A stretch of DNA of 64,000 nt from Streptomyces werraensis (GCA_014656175.1 BNBX01000004.1:244290-308289), one strand, 5' to 3'; positions 30,819 through 40,670 are shown, numbered from the stretch's first letter. Notes: generated from the sequence alone by a model not told the origin. Numbers and translations are program-made.

Positions 30819-33800
30819 GTGAGCTCCTCTTCCTCCACCAGCGGCCTGTCGCACCCCCAGGTGCGGCGGGGGAGCCGTGGCGCCTATCGGCTGGTGCGTA
30901 CCCCTCCGGCCCGCGTGGATCCCCCTCCACTGGACGCCGCCCAGCGTTCCGTGGTTGAGCACGGCTCCGGGCCGCTGCTCGTCCTCGCCGGTCCCGGCAC
31001 CGGCAAGACCACCACGCTCGTCGAGTCCGTGGCCGCCCGTGTCGCGCGCGGCGGCGACCCCGAGCGCATCCTGGTGCTCACCTTCAGCCGCAAGGCCGCC
31101 GTCGAGCTGCGCGACCGCATGGCGCTGCGCATCGGCGCCGCCCGTGCCCCGCAGGCGACCACCTTCCACAGCTTCTGCTACGCCCTGGTCCGCGCCCACC
31201 AGGACAGCGACCTGTTCGTGGAGCCGCTGCGGCTGCTCTCCGGACCCGAGCAGGACGTCACCGTGCGCGAGCTGCTCGCCGGCCAGGTGGACCTGGAACG
31301 GCTCGGGCTGTCCCACGTGCGCTGGCCGGACGACCTGCGCGCCTGCCTGACCACCCGCGGCTTCGCCGACGAGGTCCGCGCGGTGCTCGCCCGCAGCCGT
31401 GAACTCGGGCTCGACCCCGGCGCCCTGGACGCCTTCGCCCGCCGCATCGGCCGCCCCGACTGGCGCGCCGCGTCCGCCTTCCTCGCCGAGTACCTCGACG
31501 TCCTCGACCTCCAGGGCGTCATCGACTACGCCGAACTCGTCCACCGCGCGGTGCTTCTCGCCCGGCGGCCCGAGACCGCCGGGCAGCTCGCCGACCGCTA
31601 CGACGCCGTCTACGTCGACGAGTACCAGGACACCGACCCCGCCCAGGTACGGCTGCTGCGCGCCCTGGCGTCCGGCGGCCGCACCCTCGTCGCCTTCGGC
31701 GACCCCGACCAGTCGATCTACGCGTTCCGGGGCGCCGACGTCGGCGGCATCCTGGAGTTCCCGCACGCCTTCCCGCGCGCGGACGGCCGCCCCGCGCCCG
31801 TCCAGGTGCTGCGCACCTCCCGGCGCTCCGGCGCCGCGCTCCTCGAAGCCACCCGGCGGATCACCCGCCGTATGCCGCTGCCCCGGCTGCCCGCCGAGAA
31901 GGTCCGCCTGCACCGCGAGCCGGCGCCCGTGCGTGAGGGCGGCCGGGTCGAGGTGTACACCTACCCGACGGCAGGCACCGAGCTGGACAACGTCGCCGAC
32001 ATCCTGCGCCGCGCCCACCTGGAGGACGGCGTCCCCTGGAACGACATGGCGGTCCTGGTCCGCGCGGGCGCCCGCACCCTGCCGGTGGTCCGCCGGGCTC
32101 TCACGTCAGCGGGCGTCCCCGTCGACGTCGACGGGGACGACCTGCCCCTGCGGCACGAGCCGGCAGTCGCCCCGCTGCTGACCGCGCTGCGCGCGGTGGC
32201 GAGGGCGGAGGAGGAACGGCGGCCGGGCGCCGCGCACGCCGAGGGCGTGCGGGGTGCGGGGGATGCGGCGGGTGACGGTTCCGGTGCGGCGGGCGCCGGC
32301 TCGGGCGAGGCGGATGCCGGTTCCGGTGCGGCGGACCTGGGTTCCGGTGAGGCGGGTGCCGGTGCGGGCGCAGGTTCCGGTGAGGTGGACGCCGGTGCGC
32401 GTGCCGGTTCCGGTGAAACGGGCGACGGTTCCGGCGAGACGGGCGGCGGTTCCGGCGAGGCGACCGACGGCGACGAGCCCGGAAGCGGCCGGGGCGGTTC
32501 GGCGAGCGACGGCGACGAACCCTGCTGGCTCGACACCGAGACCGCCCTCACCCTCCTCACTTCCCCCCTCGCCGGCATGGACGCGGCCGACCTGCGGCGG
32601 CTCGGACGCGCGCTGCGCGAGGAGGAGCGGGCGGCCGGGAACCCCCTGCCGCCGCCCTCGGACGAACTGCTCGCCCGCGCGCTGGCGGAGCCCGAGCGGC
32701 TCGCCGTGCACGATCCCGTCTACGCGCGCGGGGCGCAACGGCTCGGCGCCCTGCTGCGCCGGGCCCGCGAGTGCCTGGCCGGCGGCGGCACGGCCGAGGA
32801 GGCCCTCTGGGAGCTGTGGGACGGCACCCCCTGGCCGCAGCGGCTGGAACGCGCGGCCCGCCGCGGCGGCGCCGCCGGCCGCAACGCCGACCGCGACCTC
32901 GACGCCGTGTGCGCGCTGTTCGCCACCGCCGCGCGCGCGGAGGAGCGCACGGGCGGGCGCGGCGCCCTCAACTTCCTCGAGGAGATCGAGGCCGAGGACA
33001 TCGCCGCCGACACCCTCACCCGCCGCGCCGCGCGCCCCGACGCCGTACGCCTGATGACCGCGCACCGCTCCAAGGGCCTGGAGTGGGGCCTCGTCGTCGT
33101 GGCCGGTGTCCAGGAGGGCCTGTGGCCGGACCTGCGCCGCCGCGGCTCCCTGCTGGAGGCCGACCGCATCGGCCGTGACGGGCTCGCCGAGCCCCTCACA
33201 CCCGGCGCGCTGCTCGCCGAGGAGCGCCGCCTGTTCTACGTCGCCGCCACGCGAGCGCGTGACCGCCTCGTGGTGACGGCCGTGAAGGCGCCGTCCGACG
33301 ACGGCGACCAGCCCTCCCGCTTCCTCACCGAGCTCGGCGTGGAGCCCCGGGACGTCACCGGACGCCCGCGGCGCCCGCTGTCCGTCGCCGCGCTCGTCGC
33401 CGAGCTGCGCGCCACCACGGTCGATCCCCGCGTCTCCGACGCCCTGCGCGAGGCCGCCGCCCGGCGGCTGGCCCGGCTCGCCGCGCTCGCCGACGAGGAC
33501 GGCCGTCCCCTGGTGCCGTCCGCGCACCCCTACCGCTGGTGGGGCATGGACGAACCCACGCACAGCAAGGTGCCGCTGCGCGACCGTGACAAGCCCGTGG
33601 TGCTCTCCGGCAGCGCCCTCGACCAGCTGGCCAACACCTGCGCCCTCCAGTGGTTCCTGGGCCGCGAGGTGAAGGCCGACGCGCCCGCCACCGCCGCCCA
33701 GGGTTTCGGCAACGTCGTCCACGTCCTCGCCGACGAGGTCGCCTCCGGGCACACCCCCGCCGATCTCGACGTCCTCATGGAACGCCTCGACTCCGTGTGG

Positions 33801-34397
33801 AACGCCCTCGCCTTCGACGCGCCCTGGAAGTCGGCGCAGGAGAAGGAGAACGCGCGCGTGGCGCTCGAGCGCTTCCTGAAGTGGCACGTCATGGACCGCA
33901 CCGGACGCACGCCGGTGGCCAGCGAGCACGACTTCGACGTCACCCTGGAGTCCGGCGACTACCAGGTCCGCATCAGGGGCCAGATGGACCGCGTCGAGGC
34001 CGACGGCGAGGGCCGCGCCTACGTCGTCGACTTCAAGACCGGCAAGCAGGCGCCCAGCTCCAAGGAGGTGGAACGCCACCCCCAGCTCGCCGTGTACCAG
34101 CTCGCCGTCCGCGAGGGCGCCGTCGACGAGGTCTTCGACGGGGTGCGCCCCGAGCCGGGCGGCGCCGAGCTCGTCCAGCTGCGGCAGGGCGCCGCCAAGC
34201 GGGACGGCGGCGAGACCCTGCCCAAGGTGCAGGCGCAGGAGCCGCTGGAGGGGGAGTGGGTCGGCGATCTGCTGGCCACCGCCGCCGGCAAGGTCCTCGA
34301 CGAGCGGTTCACCCCGACCGCGGGCCAGCACTGCGCGCACTGCGCGTTCCGGGCGTCGTGCAGCGCCCGTCCCGAGGGCCGCCACGTCGTCGAGTGA
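30819..34397 (+). CDS. adnA: AdnA-type helicase-nuclease subunit
   Basis: About 1,192 residues: an N-terminal UvrD-like motor and a C-terminal RecB-type nuclease. Motor motifs include AGPGTGKTTTL, TFSRKAAVELRDR, TTFHSFCYALVR, DEYQDTDPAQ, GDPDQSIYAFRGAD, MTAHRSKGLEW and YVAATRARDRL. The nuclease has YVVDFKTGK (the D-x-K metal/catalytic pair) and a four-cysteine Fe-S pattern: one cysteine in NTCALQWF and C-x2-C-x5-C at HCAHCAFRASC. AdnAB replaces RecBCD/AddAB for double-strand-break end resection in mycobacteria; the operon order here matches Rv3202c-Rv3201c. The GTG at 30819 is preferred; another at 30738 is possible. A long Gly/Ser/Glu insert splits the motor (see the repeat entry). Confidence 0.88.
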   Translation: MSSSSSTSGLSHPQVRRGSRGAYRLVRTPPARVDPPPLDAAQRSVVEHGSGPLLVLAGPGTGKTTTLVESVAARVARGGDPERILVLTFSRKAAVELRDRMALRIGAARAPQATTFHSFCYALVRAHQDSDLFVEPLRLLSGPEQDVTVRELLAGQVDLERLGLSHVRWPDDLRACLTTRGFADEVRAVLARSRELGLDPGALDAFARRIGRPDWRAASAFLAEYLDVLDLQGVIDYAELVHRAVLLARRPETAGQLADRYDAVYVDEYQDTDPAQVRLLRALASGGRTLVAFGDPDQSIYAFRGADVGGILEFPHAFPRADGRPAPVQVLRTSRRSGAALLEATRRITRRMPLPRLPAEKVRLHREPAPVREGGRVEVYTYPTAGTELDNVADILRRAHLEDGVPWNDMAVLVRAGARTLPVVRRALTSAGVPVDVDGDDLPLRHEPAVAPLLTALRAVARAEEERRPGAAHAEGVRGAGDAAGDGSGAAGAGSGEADAGSGAADLGSGEAGAGAGAGSGEVDAGARAGSGETGDGSGETGGGSGEATDGDEPGSGRGGSASDGDEPCWLDTETALTLLTSPLAGMDAADLRRLGRALREEERAAGNPLPPPSDELLARALAEPERLAVHDPVYARGAQRLGALLRRARECLAGGGTAEEALWELWDGTPWPQRLERAARRGGAAGRNADRDLDAVCALFATAARAEERTGGRGALNFLEEIEAEDIAADTLTRRAARPDAVRLMTAHRSKGLEWGLVVVAGVQEGLWPDLRRRGSLLEADRIGRDGLAEPLTPGALLAEERRLFYVAATRARDRLVVTAVKAPSDDGDQPSRFLTELGVEPRDVTGRPRRPLSVAALVAELRATTVDPRVSDALREAAARRLARLAALADEDGRPLVPSAHPYRWWGMDEPTHSKVPLRDRDKPVVLSGSALDQLANTCALQWFLGREVKADAPATAAQGFGNVVHVLADEVASGHTPADLDVLMERLDSVWNALAFDAPWKSAQEKENARVALERFLKWHVMDRTGRTPVASEHDFDVTLESGDYQVRIRGQMDRVEADGEGRAYVVDFKTGKQAPSSKEVERHPQLAVYQLAVREGAVDEVFDGVRPEPGGAELVQLRQGAAKRDGGETLPKVQAQEPLEGEWVGDLLATAAGKVLDERFTPTAGQHCAHCAFRASCSARPEGRHVVE
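32275..32490 (+). repeat. GGTTCCGGTGAGGCG-type repeat insert within adnA
   Basis: More than ten degenerate copies of a GGTTCCGGTG(A/C)GGCGGG-like unit encode a GSGEA/GSGAA-rich, disordered segment of about 70 residues. It falls between motor motifs III and IV, where helicases of this class usually have a compact 1B/2B domain. Its length probably varies between strains. Confidence 0.7.
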
Positions 34398-34498
34398 CCG
34401 GCCTGAACGGCGCGCGTGACGTATCGCACCACCCCCGCCGACCTGCGCTTCTTTCCTCCCGGCGGGCTCGGTGTGCCCGCGCTGTCAGTCGTCGCCGC

Positions 34499-34504
34499 TA
34501 GATT
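34499..34504 (+). promoter_or_regulatory. -10 box of a possible leaderless adnB transcript
   Basis: TAGATT ends 6 bp before the GTG at 34511, and no ribosome site is visible. adnB could therefore be transcribed from its own promoter as well as from upstream. No clear -35 is present. Confidence 0.45.
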
Positions 34505-34510
34505 CTCGGT

Positions 34511-37500
34511 GTGCCCGCCCGTATCACCGATCCCGACCAGCTCAAGGAGCTGCTCGGGATCCCGTTCACCCCGGAGCAGACGGCCTGCATCACCGCGCCG
34601 CCCGCCCCGCAGGTGATCGTGGCCGGAGCGGGCTCCGGCAAGACGACGGTGATGGCGGCCCGCGTGGTCTGGCTGGTCGGCACCGGCCAGGTCGCCCCCG
34701 AGCAGGTCCTCGGCCTCACCTTCACCAACAAGGCCGCCGGGGAGCTCGCAGAACGCGTCCGCACGGCCCTGATCAAAGCCGGCGTCACCGACCCAGATGC
34801 CATCGACCCGGACAACCCGCCGGGCGAGCCGGTGATCTCCACGTACCACGCCTTCGCCGGCCGGCTGCTCACCGACCACGGGCTGCGCATCGGCCTCGAA
34901 CCGACGTCCCGGCTGCTCGCCGACGCCACCCGCTACCAGCTCGCCGCGCGCGTGCTGCGCGAGGCGCCCGGCCTCTACCCGGCCCTCACCCGCTCCTTCC
35001 CCGACCTGGTGGGCGACCTCCTCACCCTCGACTCGGAGCTCTCCGAGCACCTGGTGCGCCCCGAGGACCTGCGCGCCCACGACGCCGAGCTGCTGCGCGC
35101 CCTGGAGAACGCCAAGCTCACCAACGCCGACCTGCGCAAGGTCCCCGAGGCCGCCGCCGCCCGCCGAGAACTGGCCGAGCTGGTGCGGCGCTACCGGGCC
35201 GCCAAACGCGAACGGGACCTGCTCGACTTCGGCGACCAGATCGCCCTGTCCGCCCGGCTCGCCGGCCTGCCCGAGGTGGGCCGCGTGCTGCGTGACGAGT
35301 TCCGGGTGGTCCTCCTCGACGAGTACCAGGACACGTCGGTCGCCCAGCGCGTCCTTCTCGCGGGCCTCTTCGGCGGCGGCACCGGTCATCCGGTGACCGC
35401 CGTGGGCGACCCCTGCCAGGCCATCTACGGCTGGCGCGGGGCCTCCGTCGCCAACCTCGACGACTTCCCCGAGCACTTCCCGCACGCCGACGGCCGCCCC
35501 GCCACCCGCCAGTCGCTCAGCGAGAACCGCCGCAGCGGCGGCCGGCTGCTCGACCTCGCCAACGGTCTCGCCGAGCCGCTGCGCGCCATGCACGCGGGCG
35601 TGGAGGCCCTCCGCCCGGCGCCCGGCGCCGAGCGCGACGGCATCGTCCGCTGCGCCCTGCTGCGCACCCATGCCGAGGAGATCGACTGGCTCGCCGACTC
35701 GATCGCGCACCTGGTGAACACCGGCAAGGCGCCCGGCGAGATCGCCGTCCTGTGCCGGACGGCGACCGACTTCGGCGAGATCCAGGCCGCGCTGGTCGCC
35801 CGGGACGTGCCCGTCGAGGTCGTCGGTCTGTCCGGGCTGCTGCACCTGCCGGAGATCGCCGATCTGGTCGCCGTCTGCGAGGTCCTCCAGGACCCCGGCG
35901 CCAACGCCTCCCTCGTCCGGCTGCTGACCGGACCGCGCTGGCGGATCGGCCCCCGCGACCTCGCCCTGCTCGGCCGCCGCGCGCGCCGGCTGGTGTCCCA
36001 CGCGCGCGTGGACGGCGACGACGACCCGGACCGGCGGCTCGCCGAGGCCGTCGAGGGCGTCGACCCCGCCGAGGTGATCTCGCTCGCCGACGCCCTCGAC
36101 ACCTTCCTGGAGACCCCGATGGAGGGCGGCGGGGACGACGACGGGCTGCCCTTCTCGCCCGACGCGCGCGTCCGCTTCGCCCGCCTCGCCGCCGAGCTGC
36201 GCGACCTGCGCCGCTCCCTCGCCGACCCGCTGATGGACGTACTGCACCGGGTGCTCGCCGTCACCGGTCTCGAGGTCGAGCTGTCCGCGTCCCCGCACGC
36301 GCTGGCCGCCCGCCGCCGGGAGACCCTGTCCAACTTCCTCGACGTCGCCGCGTCCTTCGCCGCCGGGGACAACGAGGCCACCCTGCTCGCCTTCCTCGGC
36401 TTCCTGCGCACCGCCGCCCAGTACGAGAAGGGCCTGGACAACGCGCTGCCAGGAGGCGAGAACACCGTCAAGGTGCTCACCGCCCACAAGTCCAAAGGGC
36501 TGGAGTGGGACGTCGTCGCCGTCCCCGGCCTGGTCACCGGCGCCTTCCCCAGCGACCGGGGCCGCGAGAAGTGGACGGCGCAGGGCAAGGTGCTGCCGCA
36601 CGCGCTGCGCGGCGACGCCGACACCCTCCCCGACGTGCCGTCCTGGGACGCGCGGGGCCTGAAGGCCTTCCACGAGGCGATGAAGGAGCACCAGTACACC
36701 GAGGAACTGCGCCTCGGCTACGTCACCTTCACCCGCCCCCGCTCCCTGCTGCTCGGCTCCGGCCACTGGTGGGGCCCCAGCCAGAAGAAGCCGCGCGGTC
36801 CCTCCGAGTTCCTGCTCGCCCTCCACGACCACTGCGCCGCCGGGTACGGCGAGATCGAGGCGTGGGCGGAGGAGCCCGAGGAGGACGAGGAGAATCCGGC
36901 GCTGCGACAGGCCGGTGACGTCCAGGCGTGGCCGCTGCCCCTGGACGACGCGGCCCTCGCCCGGCGCCGCGCCGCCGCCGCGACCGTCCTCGCCCACCTC
37001 GACCGTCTCGCCGCCGACCCGCACGGCGCGGCGGCCCTCCACGACCCGGGCGCCTACGACGACCCGGACTGGCCGCCCCCGCCGGACGACGAGGAGCCGT
37101 ACCCGGAGGACTTCCCCGACGAGCCGTACGCCGAAGACCCGTACGCCGAAGACCAGTACGCCGAAGACCAGTACGCCGAAGACCCGTACCCCCACGCCTC
37201 CGGCGCGCCGGACGCCGCTCCCGCGGACGCCGGCCCCGGCACCGACGACTGGGACTCCCTGCCCACCCGGCGCCCCGTCGTCCCCCACCAGGCGACCGCC
37301 CCGGACGGGTCCGCACGAACAGGGCCGGACCTCCCCGCACCCGACGAGGCACGCCTCACGCCCGAGGAGGCCCGCACCGTCGCCTCCTGGGACCGCGACC
37401 TGGACGCCCTCACCGGGGAGCTGCTGCGCGCCCGCGACACCGTCACCGAGGTGCGGCTGCCCGCCTCCCTCACCGCGTCCCAGCTGCTGCGGCTCGCCGC

Positions 37501-38098
37501 CGACCCCGACGGCTTCGCCCGCGAGCTGGCCCGCCCCATGCCGCGCCCGCCCCAGCCCGCCGCGCGCCGGGGTACCCGCTTCCACGCGTGGGTCGAGGCG
37601 CGCTTCGAGGAGCTGACCCTGCCCATGCTCGACCCGGACGAGCTGCCGGGCGCCGACGCCGAGATCGCCGACGAGCGTGACCTGGAGGAGCTGAAGGAGG
37701 CCTTCGAGCGCACCGAGTACGCCCACCGCACGCCCTACCGCGTCGAGGCGCCGTTCCAGCTGTCGATCGCCGGCCGGGTCGTCCGGGGCCGCATCGACGC
37801 CGTGTACCGGCACGAGGACCCCGAGGACCCCGAGGGCCCCGAGGACGGCGACGCGGTGACGTACGAGATCGTCGACTGGAAGACCGGCCGGGGCCGCACC
37901 GCCGACCCGTTGCAGCTGGCGGTCTACCGGCTCGCCTGGGCCGAGCAGCAGGGCGTCCCCCTGGAGTCGGTCACCGCCGCGTTCCTGTACGTCCGCACCG
38001 GCGAGGTGGTCCGCCCGGAGCGGCTTCCCGGCCGAGCCGAGCTGGAGCGGCTGCTGCTCGACGACCCGGACGGCGGGACACCGCACGCCGCACGGTGA
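34511..38098 (+). CDS. adnB: AdnB-type helicase-nuclease subunit
   Basis: The 1,195-residue protein has a UvrD/PcrA motor and a C-terminal RecB-like nuclease. Motifs: VAGAGSGKTTVMAARVVWLVG, TFTNKAAGELAERV, STYHAFAGRL, DEYQDTSVAQ, GDPCQAIYGWRGAS, TAHKSKGLEWDVVAVPGL, YVTFTRPRSLL, and in the nuclease RRGTRFHAWVE and EIVDWKTGRGR near the end. No C-terminal Fe-S cysteine cluster is present, unlike the upstream subunit, which helps assign the two. In mycobacterial AdnAB, AdnB is the lead motor. A disordered acidic insert (residues about 855-930) contains tandem YAED repeats. It starts 113 bp after adnA. Confidence 0.88.
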   Translation: MPARITDPDQLKELLGIPFTPEQTACITAPPAPQVIVAGAGSGKTTVMAARVVWLVGTGQVAPEQVLGLTFTNKAAGELAERVRTALIKAGVTDPDAIDPDNPPGEPVISTYHAFAGRLLTDHGLRIGLEPTSRLLADATRYQLAARVLREAPGLYPALTRSFPDLVGDLLTLDSELSEHLVRPEDLRAHDAELLRALENAKLTNADLRKVPEAAAARRELAELVRRYRAAKRERDLLDFGDQIALSARLAGLPEVGRVLRDEFRVVLLDEYQDTSVAQRVLLAGLFGGGTGHPVTAVGDPCQAIYGWRGASVANLDDFPEHFPHADGRPATRQSLSENRRSGGRLLDLANGLAEPLRAMHAGVEALRPAPGAERDGIVRCALLRTHAEEIDWLADSIAHLVNTGKAPGEIAVLCRTATDFGEIQAALVARDVPVEVVGLSGLLHLPEIADLVAVCEVLQDPGANASLVRLLTGPRWRIGPRDLALLGRRARRLVSHARVDGDDDPDRRLAEAVEGVDPAEVISLADALDTFLETPMEGGGDDDGLPFSPDARVRFARLAAELRDLRRSLADPLMDVLHRVLAVTGLEVELSASPHALAARRRETLSNFLDVAASFAAGDNEATLLAFLGFLRTAAQYEKGLDNALPGGENTVKVLTAHKSKGLEWDVVAVPGLVTGAFPSDRGREKWTAQGKVLPHALRGDADTLPDVPSWDARGLKAFHEAMKEHQYTEELRLGYVTFTRPRSLLLGSGHWWGPSQKKPRGPSEFLLALHDHCAAGYGEIEAWAEEPEEDEENPALRQAGDVQAWPLPLDDAALARRRAAAATVLAHLDRLAADPHGAAALHDPGAYDDPDWPPPPDDEEPYPEDFPDEPYAEDPYAEDQYAEDQYAEDPYPHASGAPDAAPADAGPGTDDWDSLPTRRPVVPHQATAPDGSARTGPDLPAPDEARLTPEEARTVASWDRDLDALTGELLRARDTVTEVRLPASLTASQLLRLAADPDGFARELARPMPRPPQPAARRGTRFHAWVEARFEELTLPMLDPDELPGADAEIADERDLEELKEAFERTEYAHRTPYRVEAPFQLSIAGRVVRGRIDAVYRHEDPEDPEGPEDGDAVTYEIVDWKTGRGRTADPLQLAVYRLAWAEQQGVPLESVTAAFLYVRTGEVVRPERLPGRAELERLLLDDPDGGTPHAAR
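37105..37190 (+). repeat. 15-bp tandem repeat in adnB encoding YAED(P/Q)
   Basis: Four near-identical copies of CAGTACGCCGAAGAC (with CCG variants at the first codon) follow each other, giving YAEDPYAEDQYAEDQYAEDP. The exact unit and in-frame 15-bp period suggest recent slippage expansion. Confidence 0.85.
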
Positions 38099-38132
38099 GA
38101 TACCGCACTCCGAGGACACCCCCGCGGGCCGA

Positions 38133-38138
38133 TAGGCT
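38133..38138 (+). promoter_or_regulatory. -10 box of a likely leaderless transcript (M20 peptidase gene)
   Basis: TAGGCT ends 7 bp before the ATG at 38146, and there is no ribosome site. Confidence 0.5.
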
Positions 38139-38145
38139 CGTAGAC

Positions 38146-39558
38146 ATGAGCCAGCACGTTGACAATGCCGTCGACGCCGTCCGTACGTACATCGCAGACC
38201 ATCGCACGGCGTTCCTCGACGACCTCTCCGCGTGGCTCCGCATCCCGTCCGTCTCGGCCCAGCCCGATCACGCCCCCGACGTGCGCCGCAGCGCCGACTG
38301 GCTGGTCGCCGCCCTGAAGGACACCGGCTTCCCGGCCGCCGAGGTCTGGGACACCCCAGGCGCCCCGGCGGTGTACGCCGAGTGGCCCAGCGACGACCCC
38401 GGGGCGCCGACCGTCCTGGTGTACGGCCACCACGACGTGCAGCCCGCCGCCCGCGAGGACGGCTGGAACAGCGACCCGTTCGAACCCGTCGTCCGCGGCA
38501 ACCGCCTCTACGCGCGCGGCGCCGCCGACGACAAGGGCCAGGTCTTCTTCCACACCCTGGGGGTGCGCGCCCACCTCGCCGCCACCGGCCGCACCAGCCC
38601 CGCCGTCCACCTCAAGCTGCTGATCGAGGGCGAGGAGGAGTCCGGCTCCCCGCACTTCCGGGAGCTCGTCGTGCGGAACGCGGACCGGCTCGCCGCCGAC
38701 GCCGTGATCGTCTCCGACACCGGCATGTGGTCCGAGGACACCCCGACCGTGTGCACCGGCATGCGCGGCCTCGCCGAGTGCGAGATCCGCCTCCACGGCC
38801 CCGACCAGGACATCCACTCCGGCTCCTTCGGCGGCGCGGTGCCCAACCCGGCCACCGCGGCCGCCCGGCTGGTCGCCGCCCTGCACGACGAGCAGGGCCG
38901 GGTGGCGATCCCCGGCTTCTACGACGGCGTCGTCGAGCTCACCGACCGCGAACGCGAGCTCTTCGCCCGGCTGCCCTTCGACGAGGAGCGGTGGCTGAGC
39001 AGCGCCAAGTCGCACGGCACCGGCGGCGAGGCCGGCTACAGCACCCTGGAGCGCATCTGGGCGCGGCCCACCGCCGAGGTCAACGGCATCGGCGGCGGCT
39101 ACCAGGGCCCCGGCAGCAAGACGATCATCCCGTCCTCCGCGATGGTGAAGCTGTCCTTCCGGCTGGTCGCGGGCCAGGACCCCGCGCACGTCCGGGACGC
39201 GGTCGCCGCCTGGGTGCCCGGCCGGCTGCCCGAGGGCGTCCGGCACGAGATCACCTTCAGCCCGGCCACCCGACCCTGCCTGACCCCGCTCGACCACCCC
39301 GCCCTGCAGTCGGTCGTCCGCGCGATGGGACGCGCCTTCGACAAACCCGTGCTGTTCACCCGCGAGGGAGGATCGGGACCGGCCGCCGACCTCCAGGACG
39401 TCCTGGACGCACCGGTGCTCTTCCTCGGCATCTCCGTCCCGTCCGACGGCTGGCACGCCCCCGACGAGAAGGTCGAGCTGGACCTGCTGCTCAAGGGCGC
39501 CGAGACCAGCGCCCACCTCTGGGGCGACCTCGCCGAGCACTGGCGGCACGCCCCCTGA
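38146..39558 (+). CDS. M20 family dipeptidase / metallopeptidase
   Basis: The 470-residue protein shows the M20 metal centre: VLVYGHHDVQP near residue 88 (first His-x-Asp), LYARGAADDKGQVF near 122, LLIEGEEESGSP near 160 (the catalytic Glu pair), and VSDTGMW near 187. GGGYQGPGSKTIIPSSAMVKLSFRL near 320 is the dimerisation-domain return. These features match the carnosinase/CNDP-like subgroup that hydrolyses dipeptides. The ATG is only 47 bp after adnB. The mycobacterial block has no equivalent in this slot as I recall it. The substrate is unknown. Confidence 0.88.
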   Translation: MSQHVDNAVDAVRTYIADHRTAFLDDLSAWLRIPSVSAQPDHAPDVRRSADWLVAALKDTGFPAAEVWDTPGAPAVYAEWPSDDPGAPTVLVYGHHDVQPAAREDGWNSDPFEPVVRGNRLYARGAADDKGQVFFHTLGVRAHLAATGRTSPAVHLKLLIEGEEESGSPHFRELVVRNADRLAADAVIVSDTGMWSEDTPTVCTGMRGLAECEIRLHGPDQDIHSGSFGGAVPNPATAAARLVAALHDEQGRVAIPGFYDGVVELTDRERELFARLPFDEERWLSSAKSHGTGGEAGYSTLERIWARPTAEVNGIGGGYQGPGSKTIIPSSAMVKLSFRLVAGQDPAHVRDAVAAWVPGRLPEGVRHEITFSPATRPCLTPLDHPALQSVVRAMGRAFDKPVLFTREGGSGPAADLQDVLDAPVLFLGISVPSDGWHAPDEKVELDLLLKGAETSAHLWGDLAEHWRHAP

Positions 39559-39706
39559 CCACCCGAGCCGTCCGAAGCGGGCGCCCGCGCGCGGCACACT
39601 GGAAGAACCGCGCCACCGCCGCGCCCGCAGGACCCGGTCCCTCCCGCCCTCGTCCGCCAGACCGCCCGCGACCCGATCCGTTCCCCCGGGGGAGTTGGAA
39701 GCACCC

Positions 39707-40651
39707 GTGACCACCAGGACCGACCACACCGCCGACCGGCCCATCTCGCTCACCGCCCCGAGCGGCATCGACCGCGCCGCCCACCACCGGCTCGACGAGG
39801 CATGGCTCGCGGCGGCGTGGAGCCACCCCTCGACCCGCTGCTTCGTGGTCTCCGGCGGCCAGGTCCTCATCGACGAGGCACCGGACGGGCGCACCGAACT
39901 CGTCATGACCCCGTCCTTCGAGGCCCCGCTCACCGAGGCCCACCGCTACTTCCTCGGCATAGACGAGGACGGCGTCAGCTACTTCGCCCTGCAGAAGGAC
40001 TCCCTGCCCGGCCGCATGGACGACTCAGCCCGCCCGGCCGGCCTGCGCGAGGCGGGGCTGCTGCTGTCGCCGCGCGAGGCGGGCCTGATGGTGCACGCCG
40101 TGGCGCTGGAGAACTGGCAGCGGCTGCACCGCTTCTGCTCGCGCTGCGGCGAGCGCACCGTCATCGCCGCCGCCGGGCACATCCGCCGCTGCCCCGCCTG
40201 CGGCGCCGAGCACTACCCGCGCACCGACCCCGCGGTGATCATGGCGGTGATCGACGACAAGGACCGCATCCTGCTCGGCCGCCAGGTCCACTGGCCCGAG
40301 GGCCGCTTCTCCACGCTCGCCGGGTTCGTCGAGCCGGGCGAGGCCATCGAGCAGTCGGTGCGCCGCGAGGTGCACGAGGAGGTCGGCATCGCCGTCGGCG
40401 AGGTCGAGTACGTCGCCAGCCAGCCCTGGCCGTTCCCCTCCAGCCTGATGCTCGGCTTCGTCGCCCACGCCACCTCCCGAGAGATCACCGTGGACGGCGA
40501 CGAGATCCACGAGGCCCGCTGGTTCTCCCGGGACGAACTGCGCGCCGCCTTCGAGTCCGGCGAGGTGCTCCCGCCCTACGGCATCTCCATCGCGGCCCGG
40601 CTGATCGAGCGCTGGTACGGCGAGGACCTGCCCACCCGCAGCGCCTTCTGA
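39707..40651 (+). CDS. nudC: NAD(+)/NADH pyrophosphatase NudC
   Basis: The 314-residue protein has an N-terminal SH3-like domain, a zinc ribbon (FCSRCGERT and RCPACGAEH near residues 138-160) and the Nudix box GFVEPGEAIEQSVRREVHEE followed by VGI near 205-227. The sequence SQPWPFPSSLMLGF near 240 is the NADH-specificity motif SQPWPFPxS. NudC hydrolyses NADH and removes NAD caps from RNA. I chose the GTG at 39707 because GGAAG lies a few bases upstream; a TTG 12 bases earlier would overlap that site. It is convergent with the mycoredoxin gene, as in mycobacteria (Rv3199c beside Rv3198A). Confidence 0.93.
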   Translation: MTTRTDHTADRPISLTAPSGIDRAAHHRLDEAWLAAAWSHPSTRCFVVSGGQVLIDEAPDGRTELVMTPSFEAPLTEAHRYFLGIDEDGVSYFALQKDSLPGRMDDSARPAGLREAGLLLSPREAGLMVHAVALENWQRLHRFCSRCGERTVIAAAGHIRRCPACGAEHYPRTDPAVIMAVIDDKDRILLGRQVHWPEGRFSTLAGFVEPGEAIEQSVRREVHEEVGIAVGEVEYVASQPWPFPSSLMLGFVAHATSREITVDGDEIHEARWFSRDELRAAFESGEVLPPYGISIAARLIERWYGEDLPTRSAF

Positions 40652-40670
40652 GCCGAGGGACCCGCACACG

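Noticed and set aside
37105..37190. CRISPR-like repeat
   Set aside because: The 15-bp units are contiguous, in frame and encode protein; there are no spacers.
34019..38119. Minus-strand open frame of about 1,366 codons opposite adnB
   Set aside because: It mirrors the helicase codon structure, has repetitive Gly/Val/Arg composition and no recognisable domain. The plus strand holds complete helicase and nuclease motifs.
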